This document shows positions 39,339 to 48,923 of a DNA stretch of 64,000 bases, in pieces (the stretch's first letter is position 1; each line of letters opens with the position of its first letter). The translations under genes and the position numbers were made by a program. This DNA is from JAJDGF01 sp031549325 (GTDB lineage: Bacteria > Bacillota > Clostridia > Christensenellales > Aristaeellaceae), in NCBI GenBank assembly GCA_031549325.1, contig JAVBQA010000008.1, positions 17,801 through 81,800 of the forward strand, read 5' to 3'. The notes under the pieces were generated by a model. It was not told the origin of the DNA and ran no database searches. It worked only from the letters and a program-made list of their open reading frames with translations.

Positions 39339-41654
39339 CTACAGCCGGTGCTTCACCCGCTCGCTCTCTTCCTTGCGCTTGGCGTTGTTGAAGCGATCCA
39401 GCGTGCCCACTAGATAGCCCGTGATGCGGCGGATGCGGTCGAAGCCCACTTCGTCCTCGGCGCGGCCGCACTTGGGGCAGTTGTCTCCGATGACGCCGTT
39501 GTAGCCGCAGACCGGGTCGCGGTCGACTGGATGGTTGATGGAGCCATAGCCGATGCCAGACTCTTTCATCAGACGCACGACCTTCTCGAAGGCCTCGAGA
39601 TTCTGGGTGGTGTCCCCATCCAGCTCTACATAGGAGATGTGTCCCGCGTTGGTCAGCGCATGGTAAGGCGCTTCGGTCTGGATCTTCTGCACCGCGTTGA
39701 TCGGGAAATACACCGGCACATGAAAACTGTTGGTGTAGAAATCGTGGTCAGTCACACCCTCGATCACGCCATAACGCTTGCGATCCAACCGCACAAAGCG
39801 GCCGGACAAACCTTCGGCGGGCGTGGCGATCAGCGTGATGTTCATGCCGTGCTTCTGAGACAGCGCGTCCATCCGCGCCCGCATGTGGGTGATGATCTCG
39901 AGCCCCAGGTTCTGGGATAGCTCGCTCTCGCCGTGATGGCTGCCGGTGAGCGCCTTGAGCGTCTCAGCCAGCCCGATAAACCCGACGGACAGCGTGCCGT
40001 GCTTCAGCACTTCGCGCACCTCATCGTCCCATTTCAGCTTCTCGCTGTCCAGCCACACGCCTTGCCCCATCAGGAAGGGATAGTTGTAGACGCGCTTTTG
40101 CGCCTGAATCTCGAAGCGCTCAAACAGTTGATCCACCACCAAATCGATCTTGCGATCCAGTTCGGCGAAGAACTGCTCCACGTTTTTGTTGGCGTTGATG
40201 GCGATGCGCGGCAGGTTGATGGAGGTGAAGCTCAAATTGCCGCGACCATTTGAAATCTCCTGGTTTTTGTCGGCCACATTGCCGATCACGCGGGTGCGGC
40301 AGCCCATATAAGCGATCTCGGTTTCCGGGTGGCCAGGCTTGTAGTACTGCAAGTTGAACGGTGCATCCTGGAACGAAAAGTTCGGAAACAGTCGCTTGGC
40401 TGACACGCGAATGGCCAGCTTGAACAGGTCGTAGTTCGGGTCGCCCGGGTTGTAGCTGATGCCTTCCTTTACGCGAAAAATCTGGATGGGAAAGATCGGC
40501 GTTTCGCCGCCGCCCAAGCCCTGCTCGGTAGACAGCAGCAGGTTTTTGATCGCCATGCGCCCCTCCGGCGAGATGTCCATGCCGTAGTTGATCGAGCTGA
40601 ACGGCACCTGCGCGCCCGCGCGGCTGTTCATGGTGTTCAGGTTGTGCACCAGCGCCTCCATTGCCTGGAAGGAGGCGCGGTCGGTTTCCTTTTCAGCCTT
40701 CTCATGGGCGAATTTTTGCACGCGTGCAATCTCGTCTTTGGGCAGGCCAGCTTCCGCGAGCTTGTCGGCCTCGGCCTTGAGGAACGCCTTGTCCTGTACG
40801 AGCTTGGGCACGACGCCCCTGGCTTTCAGCTCGTCGATGTAGGCGCGCACGAAGGCTTCGGCATCTTCGATGTTCGCGGTGAGCTCCAACGCGCGGATCA
40901 TGTTGTCACGGTAGCGCTTGATGAAGGTCTTCCGCACGCCGATGGCCATGGCATAGTCGAAGTTCACCACCGACTGGCCGCCATGCTGGTCGTTTTGGTT
41001 GGCCTGAATGGCGATGCAGGCCAGCGCCGAGTAGCTCTGGATGTCGGCGGGCTCGCGCAGCACGCCGTGGCCAGTGGAAAAGCCGTTCGCGAACAGCTTG
41101 ATCAGGTCAATCTGGCAGCAGGTGGTGGTCAGCGTCATGAAATCCATGTCGTGAATATGGATGTCTCCCTGCTGATGCGCTTCGGCGTGCTCCGGCTTGA
41201 GCACGAACATGCTGTTGAATTGCTTGGCGCCCTCCGTGCCATACTTCAGCATGGCGCCCATGGCGGTGTCGCCGTTGATGTTGGCGTTCTCGCGTTTGAT
41301 GTCGGACTCCTGTGCGGGCTTGAAGGTGATGTCTTCGTAAATATGCATCAGGCGCGTGTTCATTTCGCGCACACGGCTGCGCTCGGCGCGATACAAAATA
41401 TAGCTCTTGGCGGTGCGCACAAAGCCGTTCTCAATCAGGATGCGCTCCACCGTGTCCTGCACTTCCTCAACGGTGGGAATGCCGATGCTCTCGTTCGCCT
41501 CAAGCGCCGCAATGACATGATCCGTAAGGTCCTGCGCGGTCTTTTCCGTCTTGGCGCTGCCCGACGCCTTGAATGCTTTCAGGATGGCTTCCGTGATTTT
41601 TTCCGGCGCAAAGTGAACCTCGCGGCCGTCGCGCTTGGTGATGGTATCGATCAT
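39339..41654 (-). CDS. nrdD: Anaerobic ribonucleoside-triphosphate reductase NrdD
   Basis: 771 residues. An N-terminal ATP-cone (about 1-95, 'ITKRDGREVHFAPEKITEAI') gives allosteric control. The catalytic body follows, with the C-terminal zinc site 'CGYNGVIGDNCPKCGR' and the radical glycine in 'RRITGYLVGTLDR'. It makes dNTPs without oxygen, activated by NrdG. The ATG at 41654 has GGGGGA 8 bases upstream. The promoter is consensus-like and overlaps NrdR boxes, so NrdR control is predicted. Confidence 0.97.
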   Translation of the reverse strand: MIDTITKRDGREVHFAPEKITEAILKAFKASGSAKTEKTAQDLTDHVIAALEANESIGIPTVEEVQDTVERILIENGFVRTAKSYILYRAERSRVREMNTRLMHIYEDITFKPAQESDIKRENANINGDTAMGAMLKYGTEGAKQFNSMFVLKPEHAEAHQQGDIHIHDMDFMTLTTTCCQIDLIKLFANGFSTGHGVLREPADIQSYSALACIAIQANQNDQHGGQSVVNFDYAMAIGVRKTFIKRYRDNMIRALELTANIEDAEAFVRAYIDELKARGVVPKLVQDKAFLKAEADKLAEAGLPKDEIARVQKFAHEKAEKETDRASFQAMEALVHNLNTMNSRAGAQVPFSSINYGMDISPEGRMAIKNLLLSTEQGLGGGETPIFPIQIFRVKEGISYNPGDPNYDLFKLAIRVSAKRLFPNFSFQDAPFNLQYYKPGHPETEIAYMGCRTRVIGNVADKNQEISNGRGNLSFTSINLPRIAINANKNVEQFFAELDRKIDLVVDQLFERFEIQAQKRVYNYPFLMGQGVWLDSEKLKWDDEVREVLKHGTLSVGFIGLAETLKALTGSHHGESELSQNLGLEIITHMRARMDALSQKHGMNITLIATPAEGLSGRFVRLDRKRYGVIEGVTDHDFYTNSFHVPVYFPINAVQKIQTEAPYHALTNAGHISYVELDGDTTQNLEAFEKVVRLMKESGIGYGSINHPVDRDPVCGYNGVIGDNCPKCGRAEDEVGFDRIRRITGYLVGTLDRFNNAKRKEESERVKHRL

Positions 41655-41729
41655 GGTGCATGTCCCCCGTTTATTTGTAGTCATCCACGGTATCGCGCAT
41701 CGAGAGCTTAAATTGAAGAGAGTTGCGAA

Positions 41730-41745
41730 ATACATTATATAGTGG
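41730..41745. promoter_or_regulatory. NrdR box 1
   Basis: ATACATTATATAGTGG matches the NrdR consensus ACACWATATATWGTGT at 13 of 16 positions. It covers the -10 of the nrdD promoter. Confidence 0.75.
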
Positions 41746-41762
41746 TTGTCAATGAATGTCAA
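41734..41762 (-). promoter_or_regulatory. nrdD promoter
   Basis: Minus strand: -35 TTGACA (41762-41757), 17-base spacer, -10 TATAAT (41739-41734). Both hexamers are perfect. Confidence 0.9.
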
Positions 41763-41777
41763 CGCAATACATAGTAG
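41762..41777. promoter_or_regulatory. NrdR box 2
   Basis: ACGCAATACATAGTAG matches the NrdR consensus at 12 of 16 positions and lies exactly 32 bases from box 1 (three helical turns), the usual tandem spacing. It lies just upstream of the -35. Confidence 0.65.
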
Positions 41778-41832
41778 TGAAACACAATTGTTGCAATTTT
41801 ACAGGGCGTTCGATCAACGGGGCGATTTGCTC

Positions 41833-41861
41833 TTGTAAGCCCTGGGTTTATCTGTTACAAT
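41833..41861 (+). promoter_or_regulatory. thyX promoter
   Basis: -35 TTGTAA (41833-41838), 17-base spacer, -10 TACAAT (41856-41861), about 20 bases before the thyX ribosome site. Divergent from nrdD. Confidence 0.65.
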
Positions 41862-41887
41862 GATAAGAATGACGGGAGGTTTTGAGC

Positions 41888-43216
41888 ATGCACAACAGAG
41901 GTAAGGCGCGCTTTATTGCCGCCAGTGACGACGGTTTGCGCGTGTGCGCCGCGGCGGCGCGAATCTCGACCACCGAGGGCACGGCGCTGCAGGTCTTCGA
42001 AAAGGGAGACGGCTCGGAGCGCGACATGAAACTGGTAAAAAAGGTGCTTTCATCCGGCCACAAATCGTTGCTGGAGCACCACGCGTTCTCCATCGCGTTT
42101 GAGGACGTGTCGGTGCTGGTGGAGCAATTCCTGATCGAGTTTCGGCTGGCGTCGTTCACGGTGAAGTCGCGTCGCTACGTGAGCTTTGAGAACGCGGGCT
42201 TTTTCACGCCAGATGCCCTGAAAGGGAAGCTCAAAACCTGTTACACCAAGAATATGGAGGCGCTGTTCGCGGACTACGCCAGGCTGCTGGAGCTCGGCAT
42301 CCCCCGCGAGGACGCGCGCTTTGTGCTGCCCTATTGCTTCTTGAGCAATTTTTATGTGAGCTGCAACGCGCGCGAGCTGGTGAACATCATCTGTTCCATG
42401 GTGCACGGGCGCGGCGCCCGGCACGCCGAGATCGCCGCACTGGGCATGCAATTAAAGAAGCAGTTTGAAGCGATCTATCCCGGGGTCCTCGACGCGGAGA
42501 AACAGCGGTACGAGCGCTGCGCACCGGAGCCGCTGAAGCCCGGTTTTGGCGATCCGCATGTCTTGGAGCCGTCCGTCGCGCTGACGGCCGCGCCGCTGGA
42601 CACCCGGGCACTGCTGCAGGCCGCGCTGGATTTCAGCGGTCGCTTTGAGGGGCTGCCATTTGAGCAGGCAGTCAACGCGCTGACGCGCGACGCGCGACCG
42701 CGCGAGCTGGAATGCCTGAATTTCACGTTCCTGGTGAAGAATGTGTCGCTGGCCAGCGTCACCCATTACGCGCGCCACAGGATACAGTCTCCTATGTTCA
42801 GGGAAACTTTTCGTGCGCTGGTCTCCGGCGGCTACGTCCTGCCTCAGAGCGTGCGCGCCGTTCCGGAGGCGCTGTCGTTATATGAAGCGGCCTTCTTGCG
42901 CAATCACCAGGCGCTGCTTCAAGTCACGGCGCTGGGTTTATCGGCTGAAGACGCCAGCTATTTCGCGCTAGCGGGCAATGAGACAGACATCTTGATCACC
43001 ATGAATGCCCGCGAGTTGCTGCATATGTTGAAGCTGCGCACCTGTGCGCGCGCCCAGTGGGAGATCCGCGCGCTGTGCGAGAGCCTGCTGCGCCAGCTGC
43101 GCCAGGTGGCTCCGACGGTTTTTAACAAATTCGGAGCCAGCTGCGCGGTGGACGGTAAGTGCCCCGAGGGCCGGCTGAGCTGCGGCCAACCCCAGTCCCT
43201 TCCTGACGAGGTATAA
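41888..43216 (+). CDS. thyX: FAD-dependent thymidylate synthase ThyX, tandem-domain form
   Basis: 442 residues, about twice the usual 220-250. Two ThyX-like domains can be aligned. Domain 1 has 'EFRLASFTVKSRRY' (84-97), where the RHR start is lost but SxRY is kept, then 'NARELVNIICSMVHGRGARH'. Domain 2 has an intact RHRxxS ('ARHRIQSPM', 296-301) but no SxRY, then 'NARELLHMLKLRTCARAQWE'. Active sites may be formed jointly. It makes dTMP with FAD and methylene-THF. The ATG at 41888 follows GGGAGGT; C-terminal tail has four Cys ('CAVDGKCPEGRLSC'). It is divergent from nrdD. Confidence 0.88.
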   Translation: MHNRGKARFIAASDDGLRVCAAAARISTTEGTALQVFEKGDGSERDMKLVKKVLSSGHKSLLEHHAFSIAFEDVSVLVEQFLIEFRLASFTVKSRRYVSFENAGFFTPDALKGKLKTCYTKNMEALFADYARLLELGIPREDARFVLPYCFLSNFYVSCNARELVNIICSMVHGRGARHAEIAALGMQLKKQFEAIYPGVLDAEKQRYERCAPEPLKPGFGDPHVLEPSVALTAAPLDTRALLQAALDFSGRFEGLPFEQAVNALTRDARPRELECLNFTFLVKNVSLASVTHYARHRIQSPMFRETFRALVSGGYVLPQSVRAVPEALSLYEAAFLRNHQALLQVTALGLSAEDASYFALAGNETDILITMNARELLHMLKLRTCARAQWEIRALCESLLRQLRQVAPTVFNKFGASCAVDGKCPEGRLSCGQPQSLPDEV

Positions 43217-43218
43217 AC

Positions 43219-43920
43219 ATGACGAGACCCCGCATCGGGCTGATTCCATCCTGCGAAAACAACGACATCGCGAGACCCAATCCATCCAAGGGCTGCCTGT
43301 TGGGCATTGAGCGCGCAGGCGGCGAGGCTGTGGTGATCGACTACCGCGCAACCAAACGCGAGCTGAAGCGGCTTATCGACGCTCTTGATGGCTTCATTCT
43401 GCAGGGCGGCGGCGACATCAACCCGGCCCTCTACGGTGAGGCACGCCACCCGGCGTGTGCGCCGGCGTTCCCGGAGCGCGACGCGCTGGAGCTTCTGGCG
43501 CTGGAAACCGTGCTATCTCGCGACATGCCGCTGCTCACAATTTGCCGCGGAACGCAGGTGGTCAATGTGTTCCTGGGGGGCACGCTGTATCAGGATCTTC
43601 CAAGCGAGCTTGGCGTGCAACACAACCTGGGCACAGGCGTCGAGATCCACCCGGATCACCTGGTGACGATGAAAGCCGGCTCGCTGGTGGCAGCCTTCGC
43701 AAAATCCGCATCGCTGCCCACCAACAGCTCGCACCACCAGTCGGTCATGCGCATGGGTGAAGGGCTTGTGGCCTCGGCGCATGCGCCAGACGGCGTCGTC
43801 GAAGCCATAGAGCGCCCGGCGTCCAGGTTTCTGCTGGGGCTACAGTGGCACCCAGAGCTCACGCTGGATCAGGATGCGGCATCGTGCGAATTCTTCCGCG
43901 CACTGCTTGCCGCCTGCTGA
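43219..43920 (+). CDS. Gamma-glutamyl-gamma-aminobutyrate hydrolase family (class I glutamine amidotransferase-like, C26)
   Basis: 233 residues. 'FILQGGGDINPALYGE', nucleophile Cys in 'LTICRGTQVVNVFLGG', and His-Glu in 'LQWHPEL' complete the triad. PuuD-like enzymes split gamma-glutamyl amides in polyamine breakdown. It starts 2 bases after the thyX stop, so it is co-transcribed; the pairing has no obvious metabolic logic. Substrate uncertain. Confidence 0.9.
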   Translation: MTRPRIGLIPSCENNDIARPNPSKGCLLGIERAGGEAVVIDYRATKRELKRLIDALDGFILQGGGDINPALYGEARHPACAPAFPERDALELLALETVLSRDMPLLTICRGTQVVNVFLGGTLYQDLPSELGVQHNLGTGVEIHPDHLVTMKAGSLVAAFAKSASLPTNSSHHQSVMRMGEGLVASAHAPDGVVEAIERPASRFLLGLQWHPELTLDQDAASCEFFRALLAAC

Positions 43921-43943
43921 CATCAAACGAAGGAGGGTTCATC

Positions 43944-44417
43944 ATGGCGGCGGACATGCTGGTGAAACTATACGAAGTTCAGGAAGACTTGGTGCTGCTG
44001 GACCGATTGGCGGCGCAAAACATCTCAATCAGGCTGTTGCTGCCCGCAGACCTGCATCGCGTGCGCGAGTTCTGCATTTTAAATTTCAATGAGGGATGGG
44101 CCAACGAAGCCTCCGTGGCGGTGGGGCGCAGCGGCTGCTTTATCGCCGTGCGCGACCAACACATTTTGGGCTTCGCCTGTGTGGAGGCCATGCCGGATTA
44201 CTTCGGCCCAACCGGCGTGCTGGAGACCGAGCGCGGCAAAGGGATCGGCAAGGCGTTGCTGCTCCGAAGCCTGGTGTCGCTCAGGGAACGCGGCTACGCA
44301 TACGCCATTATCGGCTATGTGGACGATGCGATGGGCTTTTACCAAAAGACCGTGGGCGCCACTGAGATTCCAGATTCGATCCCCGGCTACTTTGGGAACC
44401 TGGTGCGGTTCGACTGA
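43944..44417 (+). CDS. GNAT-family N-acetyltransferase
   Basis: 157 residues. Acetyl-CoA loop 'VLETERGKGIGKALLLRSL' and C-terminal 'IGYVDDAMGFYQKTVGATEI' are characteristic. The substrate is unknown. The ATG at 43944 follows AAGGAGGG; longer readings run into the amidotransferase gene. It is the last gene of the thyX transcript, closed by a bidirectional terminator. Confidence 0.88.
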   Translation: MAADMLVKLYEVQEDLVLLDRLAAQNISIRLLLPADLHRVREFCILNFNEGWANEASVAVGRSGCFIAVRDQHILGFACVEAMPDYFGPTGVLETERGKGIGKALLLRSLVSLRERGYAYAIIGYVDDAMGFYQKTVGATEIPDSIPGYFGNLVRFD

Positions 44418-44419
44418 CG

Positions 44420-44448
44420 AAAAAAGACGCCAGACGGCGTCTTTTTTT
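44420..44448. terminator. Bidirectional Rho-independent terminator
   Basis: Stem GACGCC-AGAC-GGCGTC flanked by A6 on the left and T7 on the right; serves the acetyltransferase gene and the convergent membrane-protein gene. Confidence 0.93.
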
Positions 44449-44459
44449 GTATGCACATC

Positions 44460-44963
44460 TTATGCCGGCTTCCTTGTAAAGCATAACCCGGCGACCAGCG
44501 ATCCGGCCAGCGCGGCAATGAGCGTTGGCCATTGGTGTGCCAACCCGTAGCGAAGCGCTTCGAGCACCGCCATCCCCTTCCTGAGCATGGGCAGGAATGC
44601 CGTGCCCACAATCAGCACAATCACGCCCAGAACGCACGCCAGCGCAATCCTCAGGAACAGATTGGGCCGCGCATCTTTGATGATCAACAGCGCCACGGCG
44701 CCCGCGCACGCATCCAGCAGCAGCATCGCGCCCTCTTCCACCTCGAACAGGTATCCGAGCCCCGCCATGAGGAGCGCGAACACCAGCGACAACCGCATCG
44801 AGTGCCGCAGCAGGACCAGCACCGCGATTAGGCTGAGCAGCGCACAGGCGACCAGCGCGTAGATCGGATACAGGGATAGCTGAGGGATCAGCAGCAGGAT
44901 GACCAGCGCGGCGCCCAACGCGAACAGCCACAGCTCCGGAAGAAGCGCCCTGCCCCTCTTCAC
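44460..44963 (-). CDS. Multi-pass membrane protein of unknown function
   Basis: 167 residues with about five or six membrane segments (roughly 10-28, 32-52, 56-72, 78-95, 103-126, 143-162). No family recognised. The start is a GTG at 44963 with GGGGGG 7 bases upstream. It begins 17 bases after the S41 protease gene and is probably co-transcribed with it. Confidence 0.75.
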   Translation of the reverse strand: MKRGRALLPELWLFALGAALVILLLIPQLSLYPIYALVACALLSLIAVLVLLRHSMRLSLVFALLMAGLGYLFEVEEGAMLLLDACAGAVALLIIKDARPNLFLRIALACVLGVIVLIVGTAFLPMLRKGMAVLEALRYGLAHQWPTLIAALAGSLVAGLCFTRKPA

Positions 44964-44980
44964 TTTTGTTCCCCCCTGCT

Positions 44981-46234
44981 CTATTTTATCTTTTTGTTCA
45001 GGATCTCCAGCGCCTTGATCAGCTGCAAGTCATGCTCCGGGTTCAGCTCAATGTCGGTCGGATCGGCGCCATCGGGCAGATGCACCTCCACGTCGGGAAT
45101 AATGCCTGTGCCGTGGATGGAGCGCCCATTGGGCGTGAAATACCGCGCGATGGTGAGCTGCATGCCCGCGTCGTCGCTCCGGAACGGAATCACCGACTGC
45201 ACGATGCCCTTGCCGAATGTCTTTGTGCCAACGATGGTTCCCACGCCGTAGTCCTGAATTGAACCAGCCAGGATCTCTGAGGCGCTGGCCGACATGCCGT
45301 TTACCAGCACAACCATCGGCAAATCCAGCGCGCCATCCTTGGAGTAGTGCTCCTCGCGCCGCTCGTAGCGGTCCTCGGTGTACACGATCAGGCCCTTGGG
45401 CAGCAGCAGATCCGCGATGGACACCACATGATCCAGCAAACCGCCCGGGTTATTGCGAATGTCGATGACAAGCGCCTTCATTCCGTCGTCTTTCAGCGCC
45501 TTGAGCGCCTTCTCAAAACCGGTCACATCGTCGCCCATAAATGCGAAGATGGAGATGTAGCCAATCTTGTTTTCGAGCATCTTATATTCGATGCGGTTGA
45601 TGCTGACCTTGGTCTTGGTCAGCGTGATTTCAAGGGTTTTGTTCTTTCGCCTCACCGTCACGACCACCGACGGATTTTCGCTGCCCTTGATCATCCGGAT
45701 GGCTTCATCCATCTGCTGGTCGTTCTTGGCGCTGACAGGCGTGCCGTTCACCTCGATGATGCGGTCGCCCGGCTTGATGCCCGATTCGACGGCTGGCGTG
45801 CCCTCGAACACGCGCAGCACGGTGAGGTAGCCATCCTTATCCGCCGACAGCTGTAACCCCACGCCCTCATAGACCCCCTGCTGATCCTTGGCGGCCTGGA
45901 TCATTTCCTCGGGGGTATAGTAGAAGGTGTATGGGTCTTCCGTCGAGGCCATCATGCCCCGAATCGCGCCCAACACCAGATCATCGTCGTTCAGCTCCTG
46001 ATAGAAGCTCTCCTTCAGGGTGGCGCGCACCTCGTCCAGCCGCGCATAGCGCTGGATCATGTCGTATTCCTGATCATCCACGCGCACCGAGCTGTCCAGC
46101 AGCGGCGCCGTCTCCCCTGTGTTGAATGCGCCCATTAGCGACATGGTGATCGCGGAAGATGCGCCCGCGACCACGACCAGCATCCAGACCACAGCCAATA
46201 TGACAATCGAATGTTTTTTCATCTTCTCAAACAC
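44981..46234 (-). CDS. S41 family carboxy-terminal processing protease (CtpA type)
   Basis: 417 residues. A signal/anchor helix (about 8-30) is followed by a helical part, a PDZ domain (about 120-200, 'YEGVGLQLS', 'GIKPGDRIIEVNGTPV') and the S41 core with Ser in 'GMSASASEILAGS' and Lys in 'GTKTFGKGIVQS'. It acts outside the membrane on exported or wall proteins, in some sporulation signalling. GTG at 46234 has GAGGGG only 2 bases away; ATG at 46222 is the alternative. It is followed by a membrane-protein gene. Confidence 0.93.
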   Translation of the reverse strand: MFEKMKKHSIVILAVVWMLVVVAGASSAITMSLMGAFNTGETAPLLDSSVRVDDQEYDMIQRYARLDEVRATLKESFYQELNDDDLVLGAIRGMMASTEDPYTFYYTPEEMIQAAKDQQGVYEGVGLQLSADKDGYLTVLRVFEGTPAVESGIKPGDRIIEVNGTPVSAKNDQQMDEAIRMIKGSENPSVVVTVRRKNKTLEITLTKTKVSINRIEYKMLENKIGYISIFAFMGDDVTGFEKALKALKDDGMKALVIDIRNNPGGLLDHVVSIADLLLPKGLIVYTEDRYERREEHYSKDGALDLPMVVLVNGMSASASEILAGSIQDYGVGTIVGTKTFGKGIVQSVIPFRSDDAGMQLTIARYFTPNGRSIHGTGIIPDVEVHLPDGADPTDIELNPEHDLQLIKALEILNKKIK

Positions 46235-46332
46235 ATCCCCTCAACATGCATCGCCCAAGAAGCCCGGACGGGCCCAATCTCGGCGTTCGTTGAGAGGGTA
46301 TGCGTTTCGCTCCTTTGCCTATGCGCAATGGC

Positions 46333-47406
46333 TCAGCGCCATTTGGTGCGGTCGTTGCTGTTTTTCCCCAGGAGCATCATCATCTTAAAGGTGACCGCGT
46401 CGTCAAACGCGCGCAGATCCAGCCCGATGATGCGCTGCACCTTATCCAGGCGGTATACCAGTGTGTTTCTGTGGATGTAGATCTGGCGCGCCGTTTCGGA
46501 CAGGTTCAAGCTGTTCTCGAAGAATTTCTCGATGGTGTGCAGCATTTCCTCATTGAACAGGCGCGTGGTCTTGCGGTTGAACATCATCGCGTGGTAACGC
46601 TGGCTCATCTCCAGCGGCACATCGGCAAGGAAGCGCTCCAGAATCAGCTTGCGATAGACAAACACATGGTTTTCTCTGCGATACACGCGGCCCACATCGA
46701 TGGCCCGGCGCGCTTCGCGGAAGGATTCGGACAGCATGGACAGGTTCTTCTTGGGCTCACCGATGCCGATATACACCGGATAGCTGGTCTCGTTGACGAA
46801 CGTGCTCTCGATCGCCAGCCCCAGCTGCTCCATCTCCTCGTAGTCTTCCTGCTCCTCCATGGCCTTGATGAGCACCACCGTGTGGCGGTCAATCTCGACC
46901 ACGATGTCATTGCCGTTCTCAGGCACGACGTTGGACAGGATGTTCAGCGCCGTCTCGGTGTCTACATTGTTCAGGTGCAGCAGGATCACGCAGCGATTGC
47001 GCTCCAGCTGGATGCTGTGCTCAAGCGCCAGCGACTCCAGCTCCGCGCCCTCCACTTCCTCGCGCAGGATGGAGCGGTAGGACTGCTCGCGGTCCGCATG
47101 CGGCAGGTCCACCTTGGTGAGCATGTTAATCAGCTCGGCGCACAGCACGGCACAACTGCTGACATCCGGCGAATCGCCAGGCAGACACAGAAACAGCGGC
47201 TGATTCCCCTCGGTGCCGATCAGCGTAAACCCGCCATACACCAGCGACTGCGTTGGGTTGCTCCTGAGCGCCTCGGGCAGCGTGAACTCGCGATTGTTGT
47301 CCTCGGGCAGAATCACATGGCCGTTGTTGTCCAGGAGCATCACGTTCATGTTGATCTTGGACAGGATCCGTGCGATTTTTGCGACGACGCGGTGATCAAG
47401 ATACAT
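46333..47406 (-). CDS. PucR/CdaR-type transcriptional regulator
   Basis: 357 residues. The C-terminal HTH_30 domain is clear: 'NLSETARQIYIHRNTLVYRL' then 'KVQRIIGLDL'. The middle (about 140-260) resembles the GGDEF-like linker of CdaR proteins; the N-terminus (1-120) is a probable ligand-sensing part. Such proteins control sugar-acid, purine or sugar-transport genes. It lies downstream of the UgpC/MsmX ATPase gene on the same strand, separated by 200 bases with two inverted repeats. Confidence 0.85.
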   Translation of the reverse strand: MYLDHRVVAKIARILSKINMNVMLLDNNGHVILPEDNNREFTLPEALRSNPTQSLVYGGFTLIGTEGNQPLFLCLPGDSPDVSSCAVLCAELINMLTKVDLPHADREQSYRSILREEVEGAELESLALEHSIQLERNRCVILLHLNNVDTETALNILSNVVPENGNDIVVEIDRHTVVLIKAMEEQEDYEEMEQLGLAIESTFVNETSYPVYIGIGEPKKNLSMLSESFREARRAIDVGRVYRRENHVFVYRKLILERFLADVPLEMSQRYHAMMFNRKTTRLFNEEMLHTIEKFFENSLNLSETARQIYIHRNTLVYRLDKVQRIIGLDLRAFDDAVTFKMMMLLGKNSNDRTKWR

Positions 47407-47444
47407 ATGTAAACCCTCCTGCGGTGTTTTTCAAACAAATGAAA

Positions 47445-47486
47445 GCGAACTCTTCAAACCGGGGAAAATAGCTTTCAAGAATTCGC
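47445..47486. repeat. Imperfect inverted repeat upstream of the PucR-type gene
   Basis: GCGAACTCTTCAAA (47445-47458) and TTTCAAGAATTCGC (47473-47486) pair at 12 of 14 positions around a 14-base loop. It lies in the leader or promoter of the regulator gene; an operator or an RNA hairpin are both possible. Confidence 0.6.
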
Positions 47487-47504
47487 CTCTATACAATATA
47501 TAGT

Positions 47505-47556
47505 ATATCCGCCGAAAGCATGAATGACAAGAACGTCATCGGCTTTCGGCGGATAT
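47505..47556. repeat. Long perfect inverted repeat after ugpC
   Basis: ATATCCGCCGAAAGC (47505-47519) pairs perfectly with its complement at 47542-47556, with an inner ATGAC/GTCAT pair. It lies 50 bases beyond the ugpC stop. There is no T run on the minus strand, so it is an atypical terminator or an RNA-stabilising hairpin. Confidence 0.7.
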
Positions 47557-47606
47557 TTAATCAACAAATAACGACCAGACGCGAAGATTCACACAATTTC
47601 AGTCGA

Positions 47607-48728
<1,122 letters not shown>

Positions 48729-48788
48729 GACATAATCCTCCTCAATGTTGATCGTGAAACACCACAAAGGTTAAGAAGTAGTATATTG

Positions 48789-48808
48789 ATTATACTGAAT
48801 GCGTTTCA
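48789..48808 (-). promoter_or_regulatory. ugpC -10 with adjoining inverted repeat
   Basis: Minus-strand -10 TATAAT (48794-48789). Immediately upstream is TGAAT-GCG-TTTCA (48796-48808), a near-palindrome in the promoter spacer that resembles, but is one base shorter than, a catabolite-response element. No good -35. Confidence 0.45.
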
Positions 48809-48923
48809 AAAATACCAGCCCTATTAGTCACAAAAATGATGTTATGCTTTTGTGGTTATAGCATAGGTTAGTGCTGGAAGCCCATATATCCAAGCATTGT
48901 TGGATCACTTCTGAACCCGCGGT

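Noticed and set aside
48796..48808. A catabolite-response element at the ugpC promoter
   Set aside because: The repeat is 13 bases with a 3-base centre; the cre consensus is 14 with CG at its centre. Kept only as an inverted repeat.
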